A DNA stretch of 47,500 bases, from contig CM022674.1 of NCBI GenBank assembly GCA_012295275.1, forward strand, positions 6,256,436 through 6,303,935, given 5' to 3'. The DNA comes from Chrysomallon squamiferum. Its lineage: Eukaryota > Mollusca > Gastropoda > Neomphalida > Peltospiridae. This document shows positions 13,970 to 47,500 of the stretch, piece by piece. Under the pieces are notes generated by a model, which saw only the letters and a list, made by a program, of their open reading frames with translations, was not told the origin of the DNA and ran no database searches. How positions within the stretch are numbered: the stretch's first letter is position 1; each line of letters starts with the position of its first letter. The position numbers and the translations under genes were made by a program.

Positions 13970-14345
13970 GGAAGGACCGCTAAACAGATTCTTCTGCTGA
14001 CCAGGAAAGTAACCCAATAAAATCTAATACATCTACGCCCCTAGCGAGTTTTTTCAGTACACCTGAGTATTTAACACTAGCGAGACTCTATGCTGTCTCC
14101 TATACCCAGGAGAAGTCATTAAGTGAGCTAACTCTAACAGTCTATTCGAGATGCCTTCGGGGGCTTACTGAATGACACGCCTAATTTCACGATGAAAATA
14201 AAGTTTATTAGTGATTATAAAAAGGCCTCACTTATGGAGATCTAACGCTCCAGTAGTTCGCACGATATAAAAGCGGCTTGTTTGCGTTAACCCAAGAACT
14301 GTTTTTTTAACAATAAAAGCAGCGGTGACAGTCGCTAATGCGCAT
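13970..14345 (+). mobile_element. Possible solo LTR-like block
   Basis: A denser, less AT-rich block with few simple repeats, unlike its surroundings. It has a TATA-like ATATAAAAGCG near 14265 followed about 45 bp later by CAATAAAAGC near 14310, an order seen in retrotransposon long terminal repeats. No second LTR, primer-binding site, polyprotein or clear target-site duplication is visible, so it could equally be an isolated promoter or other repeat. Confidence 0.2.
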
Positions 14346-14735
14346 CACGTATAAACCACAGCCTCCTGATAGACAGGCGCAGTGGAAGAGACAAATGACA
14401 ATAGTTTATCTTGACTGGTTCAGTCAACGTCACGTTATGATCAGATTTAACAGACTTTTTTTTTTTTTTTTTTTTCGTTTTCTTTCTATATTCCTCTTAT
14501 TCATTTTTTATTTTTTTATTTTTATTTTTTGGATTGGAAGACATAAGAAAGTTGTATAGTTATTTGAAAAATCAGAAGGATGATGATCAAGATGATAACA
14601 ACAAGAACAACAACAATAATAATAATAAGGATGATAATAATGAGGATGATTATGATGATGAACAACAAATAACAACAGCAACAACAAAAAAAAATAATAT
14701 AATAATAATAATAATACTAAATAACAATATTTTCA

Positions 14736-14782
<47 letters not shown>

Positions 14783-15426
14783 CTACTACTCTTTCCTTGA
14801 ACCTACTACTACATTTCCTTTGCCTTTTTTTTATTATTAATAACTTTCTTTCATCATTACCTTATTTTATTTGTTCTCCCTGTCATCCCAACTCTTTGAA
14901 GAAATGCATAATTATTAGAAAAAAAAAAGTTATTTCATATAACGATGTTCAAAAGAAATTTTAATTAGAAAATTATTCTGAACAAAGTTCATAAATACGA
15001 CTGCTGATTAAATTCCTGAATCTCAGATATGAATCATTAAATATTGATTTTTTTGTTCCCCCCCACACCTAAATGTTATTGACTTTTTTAGCACAAATTC
15101 TATTCTGTGAACAAGGTCAGAAACACTACAAACTGAAATAAAATAAAATAAAATAAAAATATTTTTATACCTCTTTGTTATCGATCATTTTATCCTTACA
15201 AAAACCAACATGCGCGATATCTGAGATATATTTTTACTAAATAATAGTAATAATATCAGGAAAATTTTATAAAATCAGTCCCCATAATGTCAGAAACATA
15301 ACATTTGATACACCAGTCCAGAGGCTGCAATAAGATGGATTCCTAAATTAAGAGAATATTTTATTTTCAGCTGTTTCCTTACATCTTGTACGCAGAGCAC
15401 AAAGATTGATTTCTGAGAGCGAGGAA

Positions 15427-15461
<35 letters not shown>

Positions 15462-15722
15462 TCACGCATATGAGGTTTCCTTTCACAGCGAACAAATATT
15501 GAAAAGAATTACTTGGTCTTCACCGCGGATCTCTCTAAATTAAGGTCGGATTTACACAAAAACAACAATGACGATGGATCGGCGGAAGTGGTATTTTTTC
15601 AGACGTTACCATCAGAGAAAGTGTAATGATCAAACCTCCTTTCCAGGAATGTCGTAACCAAAAAGTTTATTTTGAATTAAACCTTTTCATTTTTCTTTTC
15701 TACCTTTCTTTTCTTTTCTTTT

Positions 15723-15768
<46 letters not shown>

Positions 15769-16084
15769 TTCTAACTGCAGTGAAGAAACAGAACGTTAAA
15801 TGCAAAGAAATTTCTAGGGCATTAAAAACACATCACATTTATTCTTGCCTTAACATTGGTCTGAAATCAGTACATTCTTGAAGTTATTAGAAAACAATAA
15901 AAAGAAGACAAAGAAAAGAAAAGTAATTTTAGATTGGAAAAAAAAAAAAAAAAAAATGATTAGGAGTAACAAGAAGCAAAAGTAAAAGGAAAGAAAAATA
16001 TAATATTGAGATTGAATGAGAATGAACTTTTTTTCCCAAAAAGCCCCAAAATTTAAAATAAGATTTAATTATTACTAATTATGA

Positions 16085-16153
<69 letters not shown>

Positions 16154-17381
16154 ATTTATTATTTAATTTATTACTTATTTGCTTTTCATTTTGATAAATA
16201 ACACACCTGTGCTACATTACAACGAATATAAGAAAATTAATCATAAATTCTCGTTTACATCCGCAGTTGTTTCACCTGCCTGAACATCACGTGGAAATTG
16301 TGTGACCTACATTAACACTTTCATAAACTGTTTTCAAGGACAAATTCAATTAGGTGTGCCAGCCAATGATTAACGCCGATAAAAGCTAGCATTTCGAAGA
16401 GTCGTCACGATTGGTTAATTTGAGCGGAAGCTGTCTCAAGCTACTCTCATTTGGACAAAAACAATAACAGTGTAAATTGCTCTCAGATGTAGAAAAATAA
16501 CCGGCCTGACTTCATTTTTAAAATAAAGTGAATGAAAACAAATTCAAGGTTATCTATCAAGCTGCTTAAAAACAGATATTAAGAATAGTAAGGGCTGAGA
16601 TCGGATATATAAAAGTCCAAATGTTTTCTTTTTCTCTTATTTAAAATTTTTATTTATTTATTTATTTATTTGTTTGTTTGTTTATTTTATTCCTGATGGT
16701 TTTTTCTTCTTTTCCTTTTTTTATTTATTTATTTATTTTTTTGTTTACGTCAGATAAATAATGAAAAAAGGTCAAGAAACAACAACAACAGCAAAAATAA
16801 AAAAAAACAATTATTACTACAGCCACTGTTACTACTGCACACACAGCTACTAACTGGTAATTCTAGACCACAACAACGATAATAATACAGAAGAAAACAA
16901 ATAAAACAGTTTGAAGATCTCGATCACTCTGTTTTATCCTGACTGGTAGAGTTAATATCAGTAATCTCTCTGTGACCTGATGGTACGAAATTGCAACTAT
17001 TTTTATTGTTTATTTATTTAATTTTAAATAGTGTTATAGGTATATTAATATATATTCTACGGAACAACCAAATAATGGCTTATATGTATTATTTTTTTTG
17101 CCTGTTGAATTTCGGTCGGTATCAAATTAAACAGTAAAATATAGCGATTTTCCTAATTTAGATATCACCCTTGGTGGCTTCATCTATGTATCTATGTATC
17201 TGTGTTATCTATAAATAACACACGAACAGATTAATGTGTACACTCCTCTTAATTTGTTTTCGTCTGTACCAACATCTAACAATAAATTAACTGGAAAGTA
17301 ATATTAATAACGTTATTATAGGTCAATGTACTTTCATTTATCAGTTTTCTATCAAAACAAATTATTTGTTCCTTTTGTCTT

Positions 17382-17420
<39 letters not shown>

Positions 17421-17630
17421 GTTGTTGTTGTTGTTGTCCTAGTAGTAGTAGTAACTGAAAATAGGTAATGTGCTGTATCAGTATAGAATCTAGGACATCG
17501 CTTTCGGCTATTATAACTGACAATCCTTTTGAATTCAATGAACTAGTCACCTGAGTTCAGTTTCCGTCAATGCACCTGTCGAATGCTGAACACCTGTTAC
17601 AAAGTGATTTCTTATTAAACAAACAGAAAC

Positions 17631-17712
17631 TATTAAAACCAAAAAAAAAGTCTTCTTCTCGTCATTCTAGTCCTAAGTTCGTTTGGTGGACCACAATAAG
17701 CAACTTCAGGCA
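17631..17712 (+). promoter_or_regulatory. Likely core promoter and 5' leader of GH9 gene 1
   Basis: The leader just before ATG, including GTTCGTTTGGTGGAC and CAGCAACTT-like text, matches the leaders of genes 2 and 3. Those two genes carry CTATAAAAGG about 70 bp before ATG; gene 1 has the weaker TATTAAAACC at 17631-17640 in the corresponding position. Confidence 0.55.
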
Positions 17713-26719
<9,007 letters not shown>

Positions 26720-26729
26720 AATCTAATTA

Positions 26730-26735
26730 AATAAA
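26730..26735 (+). terminator. Gene 1 poly(A) signal
   Basis: AATAAA 11 bases after the TAA stop. It is conserved at the same distance after gene 2. Confidence 0.6.
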
Positions 26736-28160
26736 TATAATTACTCTTGTAGTCTTTCGTTACCTCGTTATACATACACATTATACATATACATACACAT
26801 ACATATACACATACATATACATATCCTCATACATAAACATATATATAATCAAAAAAATTAAAAAATTAAAAAAAGAATAAAAATAGCATTTCTCCAGAAG
26901 AAGTTTATTTTCATAAATGATTATTAATTTTCATTTGCAATGGTCAAATGACATCTGAGAATGTGTCTGTATTTCAGTGAGAGAGACAGAGACAGACAGA
27001 GACAGATACACAGAGGGAAAGAAAGACAATCACAAGACAGTTAAGTCTGTGGTATTTATCTTGTAAAATCGGTCAGCTCCGTTAAATGCTAAAACAAAAA
27101 ACGAAAAATACCGAATCGAATCGAAACGGGCTGAATCGTGCAGAAACTGGCCAAAAAGAACAATTATTGCACTTGTTACATTAATTTATTTCAAATGTGC
27201 ACCCAGTTTAAAATGGCCTGATTTCCTTGCCTTATTATTAGATTTATTACCATTCTCCCCCCCCAGCCCCCAAACTTAGAGTGATAGCGAGGCTTAGAGT
27301 GAGGCAAGGGATCGAGTCTAGAGTTCAAAGTTCACTGACCTTAACATCTGACCTTAACGTCTGACCTTAACATCTGACCTTAACGTCTGACCTTAACGTC
27401 TGACCTTAACGTCTGATCTTAACGTCTGACCTTAACATCTGACCTTAACGTCTGACCTTAACGTCTGACCTTAACGTCTGACCTTAACATCTGACCTTAA
27501 CGTCTGACCTCAACGTCTGACCTTAACGTCTGACCTCAACGTCTGACCTTAACGTCTGACCTTAACGTCTGACCTTAACATCTGACCTGTCTCTTTACTA
27601 CTGTAAATATGAAGTTATGGCAAACTAATCTCGGGGTTCATCAATGAAGATGGCGTAAACTGAACTTTTGAAACTGAATTTAGAATAATATTACAGAAAT
27701 GTTAAATTCTATTAATATTATTTAAACTTTACAATGACAGAACAATTTTAAATTCAAAATTCAGAGCACAAATATATAAGACAGATTTAAGATGACGGAA
27801 TAGTATTGTCCTCTAGTTTTATTTAGTTGTTCTTTCCGGGGTTTTGGGGGGGGGGGTTTCTGTTGTTTTTGTGTTTTTTTTTTTCTTCTTCTCTTGATTC
27901 TTTATGAAGCTCTGTGATTCCTTAACTTACATTTATCAGCATCACCGTTAATTAGCTGTACAATCAATAAAAACAAGCGTTTTGGTTAATACTCATAACG
28001 TCAGCCTCTTTTTCAAACTGCTGGTGTCAGGATTAGAAGCAGGAAGTTTTGCATTGTGTCACGCTCTGTTATTGTCATCATCATCATCACTATCATTCTT
28101 CTTCTTCTTCTCCTTCTCCTTCTTCTTCTTCATCTTCTTCTTCTTCTTCTTCTTCTTCTT

Positions 28161-28192
<32 letters not shown>

Positions 28193-29420
28193 CAGTATTA
28201 TTTATTAGTTACTATTACAGCAATACAGAACAAGACACTACAGAAAATAAACTTTAAGCACTTTTGACAAAATTCTCGTCTGGACGTGTATGATTTAATT
28301 AGCAAATTGATAATCTTGTAATATCTATAAATAGTGTTAACCACCACCTGTCAGATCACTGTATTAAAAAAATAATAATAATAATTGTTGACCTATTCCC
28401 CAATACGTAAAATGTTAAGGTCTTCAAGAGATACTTTTTGTTTTCAGTATTATCTGAAGATATCGTTAGAGATTTGTTTTTCATCTCTTAACACAAAGTT
28501 TCGTGTTTCACCGCATCATTGTTACTCACTGAACAAGGAAAGCATTTGGAACTGAACGACCACACAGAAAAATGTTGTGTAAACTGGATGACACTGAAGA
28601 TGAATTTCACTTTTTAGTAATATGTGCATTGTATTTGCATTTTCTTGTACTGTGCTTAAAATACTACTACTAATAATAATACTAATAATACTAATAATAA
28701 TTAAATAAATAAATAAACAACAACAACAACAACAAACAACAAACAACAAACAAGAAGAAGAACAAAAACAAAAAGAAGAAGAAGAAGAACAACAACAACA
28801 ACAATAATAATAATAATACCGGTTAAGACCATCTGTTTTTAAATTAATACAGTTACTGTCTGTTCAGAAAAGACAACAACTTTTTAACCTTAGAAATTAT
28901 TTAAAAACGCGACATTTATAACTGTCTGTCGTCCAAATACACATCACGTGTTCAGCTTTATGCTGACGATTATTTGAATATGACGTGTAATGTTCTGTGT
29001 ACTTGTTTGCTTATGAGCAACACAGCTTAAAGAAAGTAAACTATTATTACGTTTAAATTACTACATAATTAATATACGAAGTGATTGCTACCAACAATAC
29101 ATGACTGATAAGCTGTATATACTTGCCGCCAATAGAAAAGTAACTGCAAGGCAATGCTGATGACGTCAATTCCAAATTAATAAATTTCGGTTTTTAATTT
29201 GTTTGTTTTTTTACCATCGCATGAAATCTAGAGCATCCCTTTCGGCTGCCATAATTGATAAACCTTATGAGTTTATTGAACTGATTTCATCATCACTTGT
29301 TTTTGTGTTTTTTTTCATTAAATATTTTATCTCGAATTTTCATCGTCTGTTCCTTTGCGATATTATATGAAACAACTGATAATAATAATAATTGAAAAAA
29401 AACAAAAACAACCTGTTGGA
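26736..29420. other. Spacer between GH9 genes 1 and 2 (first copy of a duplicated spacer)
   Basis: No gene is recognised. It is nearly colinear with 37078-39690. It holds CATA/TACA runs (about 26770-26850), a 13-bp minisatellite (27336-27588), a TTC run (about 28098-28190), and TAA/CAA/GAA runs (about 28660-28815, partly missing from the second copy). The last 200 bp before the gene 2 promoter resemble the distal promoter of gene 1. Confidence 0.75.
27336..27588. repeat. 13-bp minisatellite TGACCTTAACGTC, about 19 units
   Basis: Nineteen units of TGACCTTAACRTC with rare variants (TGATCT, CTCAAC), ending TGACCTGTC. Each unit contains TGACCT, and the complement reads TTAAGGTCA, which resembles an extended nuclear-receptor half-site. 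The duplicate array at 37680-37958 has 21 units with a different variant order. Confidence 0.9.
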
Positions 29421-29492
29421 CTATAAAAGGTCTTGTTTTTCTTTATTGTCGTTGTAAATTCGTTTGGTGGACTGCACTCAGCAACTTTAACA
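29421..29492 (+). promoter_or_regulatory. Core promoter and leader of GH9 gene 2
   Basis: CTATAAAAGG at 29421-29430 is a canonical TATA box about 70 bp upstream of ATG 29493. The leader between them is identical to the one before gene 3. Confidence 0.75.
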
Positions 29493-37061
<7,569 letters not shown>

Positions 37062-37071
37062 AATCTAATTA

Positions 37072-37077
37072 AATAAA
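37072..37077 (+). terminator. Gene 2 poly(A) signal
   Basis: AATAAA 11 bases after the TAA stop, as in gene 1. Confidence 0.6.
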
Positions 37078-38513
37078 TATAATTACTCTTGTAGTCTTTC
37101 GTTACCTCGTTATACATACACATTATACATATACATACACATACATATACACATACATATACATATCCTCATACATAAACATATATATAATCAAAAAAAT
37201 TAAAAAATTAAAAAAAGAATAAAAATAGCATTTCTCCAGAAGAAGTTTATTTTCATAAATGATTATTAATTTTCATTTGCAATGGTCAAATGACATCTGA
37301 GAATGTGTCTGTATTTCAGTGAGAGAGACAGAGACAGACAGAGACAGAGACACAGAGGGAAAGAGAGACAATCACAAGACAGTTAAGTCTGTGGTATTTA
37401 TCTTGTAAAATCGGTCAGCTCCGTTAAATGCTAAAACAAAAAACGAAAAATACCGAATCGAATCGAAACGGGCTGAATCGTACAGAAACTGGCCTTAGAA
37501 GAACAATTATTGGACTGTTACATTAATTTATTTCAAATGTGCACCCAGTTTAAAATGGCCTGGTTCCCTTGTCTTATTATTAGATTTATTACCACTCTCC
37601 CCCCCCCCAGCCCCCAAACTTAGAGTGATAGCGAGGCTTAGAGTGAGGCAAGGGATCGAGTCTGGAGTTCAAAGTTCACTGACCTTAACATCTGACCTTA
37701 ACGTCTGAGCTTAACATCTGACCTTAACGTATGACCTTAACGTATGACCTTAACATCTGACCTTAACATCTGACCTTAACATCTGACCTTAACGTCTGAT
37801 CTTAACGTCTGACCTTAACATCTGACCTTAACGTCTGACCTTAACGTCTGACCTTAACGTCTGACCTTAACGTCTGACCTTAACGTCTGACCTTAACGTC
37901 TGACCTTAACATCTGACCTTAACATCTGACCTTAACGTCTGACCTTGACATCTGACCTGTCTCTTTACTACTGTAAATATGAAGTTATGGCAAATTAATC
38001 TCGGGGTTCATCAGTAAAGATGGCGTAAACTGAACTTTTGAAATTGAATTTAGAATAATATTACAGAAATGTTAAATTCTATTAATATTATTTAAACTTT
38101 ACAATGGCAGCAGAATTTTAAATTCAAAATTCAGAGCACAAATATATAAGACAGATTTAAGATGACGGAATAGTATTGTCCTCTAGTTTTATTTAGTTGT
38201 TCTTTCCGGGTTATTTTGGGGGGTTTTCTGTTGTTTTTGTGTTTTTTTTCTTCTTCTTCTCTTGATTCTTTATGAAGCTCTGTGATTCCTTAACTTACAT
38301 TTATCAGTATCACCGTTAATTAGCTGCACAATCAATAAAAACAAGCGTTTTGGTTAATACTCATAACGTCAGCCTCTTTTTCAAACTGGTGGTGTCAGGA
38401 TTAGAAGCAGGAAGTTTTGCATTGTGTCACGCTCTGTTGTTGTCATCATCCTCCTGCTCCTCCTCCTCCTCCTCCTTCTTCTTCTTCTTTTTCTTCTTCT
38501 TCTTCTTCTTCTT

Positions 38514-38545
<32 letters not shown>

Positions 38546-39690
38546 CAGTATTATTTATCAGTTACTATTACAGCAATACAGAACAAGACACTACAGAAAA
38601 TAAACTTTAAGTACTTTTGACAAAATTCTCGTCTGGACGTGTATGATTTAATTAGCAAATTGATAATCTTGTAATATCTATAAATAGTGTTAACCACCTC
38701 CTGTCAGATCACTGTATTAAAAAAAAAAATAATAATAATTGTTGACCTATTCCCCAATACGTAAAATTTTAAGGTCTTCAAGAGATACTTTTTGTTTTCA
38801 GTATTATCTGAAGATATCGTTAGAGATTTGTTTTTCATCTCTTAACACAAAATTTCAAGTTTCAACCGCATCATTGTTACTCATTGAACAAGGAAAGCAT
38901 TTGGAACTGAACGATCACAGAGAAAAATGTTGTGTAAACTGGATGACACTGAAGATGAATTTCACTTTGTAGTAATATGTGCATTGTATTTGCATTTTCT
39001 TGTACTGTGCTTAAAATAATACTACTACTAATAATACTAATAATACTAATAATAATTAAATAAATAAATAAACAACAACAACAACAACAACAATAATAAT
39101 AATAATACCAGTTATGACCATCTGTTTTTAAATTAATACAGTTACTGTCTGTTCAGAAAAGACAACAACTTTTTAACCTTAGAAATTATTTTAAAACGCG
39201 ACATTTATAACTGTCTATCGTCCAAATACACATCACGTGTTCAGCTTTATGCTGACGATTATTTGAATATGACGTGTAATGTTCTGTGTACTTGTTTGCT
39301 TATGAGCAACACAGCTTAAAGAAACTAAACTACTATTACGTTTAAATTACTACATAATTAATATACGAAGTGATTGCTACCAACAATACATGACTGATAA
39401 GCTGTATCTACTTGCCGCCAATAGAAAAGTAACTGCAAGGCAATGCTGATGACGTCAATTCCAAATTAATAAATTTCGGTTTTTATTTTGTTTGTTTTTT
39501 TCTAGTGCATCCCTTTCGGCTGCCATAATTGATAAACCTTATGAGTTTATTGAACTGATTTCATCATCACTTGTTTTTGTGTTTTTTTTTCATTAAATAT
39601 TTTATCTCGAATTTTCATCGTCTGTTCCTTTGCGATATTATATGAAACAACTGATAATAATAATAATTGAAAAAAAACAAAAACAACCTG
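37078..39690. other. Spacer between GH9 genes 2 and 3 (second copy of a duplicated spacer)
   Basis: Nearly colinear with 26736-29420 at an offset falling from about 10340 to 10275. Differences are mostly microsatellite lengths plus loss of part of a CAA/GAA run near 39075. No gene is recognised. The short open frame at 38739-38972 has a homologous stretch in the first copy that does not keep the frame, arguing against coding. Confidence 0.75.
37680..37958. repeat. 13-bp minisatellite, second array, 21 units
   Basis: Same TGACCTTAACRTC unit as 27336-27588, with 21 units against 19, plus GTATG and TTGACA variants absent from the first array. Confidence 0.9.
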
Positions 39691-39695
39691 TTGGA

Positions 39696-39767
39696 CTATA
39701 AAAGGTCTTGTTTTTCTTTATTGTCGTTGTAAATTCGTTTGGTGGACTGCACTCAGCAACTTTAACA
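39696..39767 (+). promoter_or_regulatory. Core promoter and leader of GH9 gene 3
   Basis: CTATAAAAGG about 70 bp upstream of ATG 39768, in sequence identical to the gene 2 promoter through the start codon. Confidence 0.75.
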
Positions 39768-47386
<7,619 letters not shown>

Positions 47387-47464
47387 AACTAAATTCTGAC
47401 TAAATAAAAAAATAATAATAATTCTTGCAATCTTACCTTACTTTATTTCACATAAACATAAATA

Positions 47465-47499
<35 letters not shown>

Positions 47500-47500
47500 A

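Larger units (their letters stand above)
12392..17630. other. Gene-poor spacer between ZP gene and GH9 gene 1
   Basis: No exon with supported splice sites and protein similarity was found. It begins with the ZP 3' untranslated region; AATAAA strings occur around 12705 and 12927. It contains poly-A runs (about 12608-12631, 13879-13911, 15428-15459), a CT run (about 14743-14777), a TA run (about 15726-15763), a GA run (about 16086-16149) and TTTA runs (about 16650-16740). The open frame at 13188-13481 has no recognised motif. The segment about 17380-17600 resembles sequence upstream of genes 2 and 3 (29221-29300) and is probably the distal promoter of gene 1. Confidence 0.6.

Noticed and set aside
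27336-27588. Telomere-like or CRISPR-like 13-bp repeat
   Set aside because: Not a known telomere unit, no spacers, interstitial and duplicated with the surrounding spacer.
38739-38972. Open frame in the spacer between genes 2 and 3
   Set aside because: The homologous stretch at about 28410-28620 does not preserve the frame, so there is no sign of coding constraint.

Overview
The window is eukaryotic, most likely from a mollusc (gastropod- or bivalve-like) or another lophotrochozoan. Genes are split into many short exons with consensus GT-AG boundaries. Introns and spacers are AT-rich and full of long microsatellites (GA/CT, TG/CA, TTA, TAG, TATT). Three genes encode animal-type GH9 cellulases, one of them carrying CBM2 modules. 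I cannot name the species. All gene models below were built by reading splice sites and phases by eye; exon lengths and phases were checked arithmetically, but no transcript or database search was available.

Layout. (1) 1-2060, minus strand: the 5' part of a cellulase-like gene (signal peptide and one CBM2 module) that runs off the left edge. (2) 2061-6275: its intron 1/upstream region, broken by a decayed LINE-type retrotransposon tail (about 3050-4050, minus) and by a second unexplained insertion (about 4600-5380). (3) 6306-12391, plus: a complete ten-exon ZP-domain gene of about 310 codons with a furin site and no C-terminal membrane anchor. (4) 12392-17630: a gene-poor spacer with simple repeats, a degenerate tandem repeat and an LTR-like block. 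(5) 17713-26719, plus: GH9 gene 1 (signal peptide, CBM2, CBM2, Thr/Ser/Gln linker, GH9; about 803 aa). (6) 29493-37061, plus: GH9 gene 2 (signal peptide, Gly/Ser/Thr linker, GH9; about 566 aa). (7) 39768-47386, plus: GH9 gene 3 (same plan; about 572 aa).

How the parts relate. The three GH9 genes share intron positions and phases, a five-base first coding exon (ATGAG) and all expected GH9 catalytic motifs, so they are probably three working secreted endo-beta-1,4-glucanases for plant or algal cellulose digestion. Gene 1 could bind crystalline substrate through its CBM2 pair; genes 2 and 3 have lost these modules. Gene 2 looks like a chimera: its 5' half, promoter and linker match gene 3, and its catalytic 3' half and downstream spacer match gene 1. 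This is what an unequal crossover inside the DAGD exon would leave. The minus-strand CBM2 gene at the left edge is an inverted paralog of the gene 1 5' end, so the ZP gene sits between inverted cellulase copies.

Most unusual signals: an intronic tandem repeat in all three GH9 genes built from copies of the exon end plus its own 5' splice site, with a unit near 24 bp, open in frame in gene 3; a GC-AG intron at a CBM2 boundary in gene 1; and a 13-bp minisatellite of nuclear-receptor-like half-sites between the cellulase genes.
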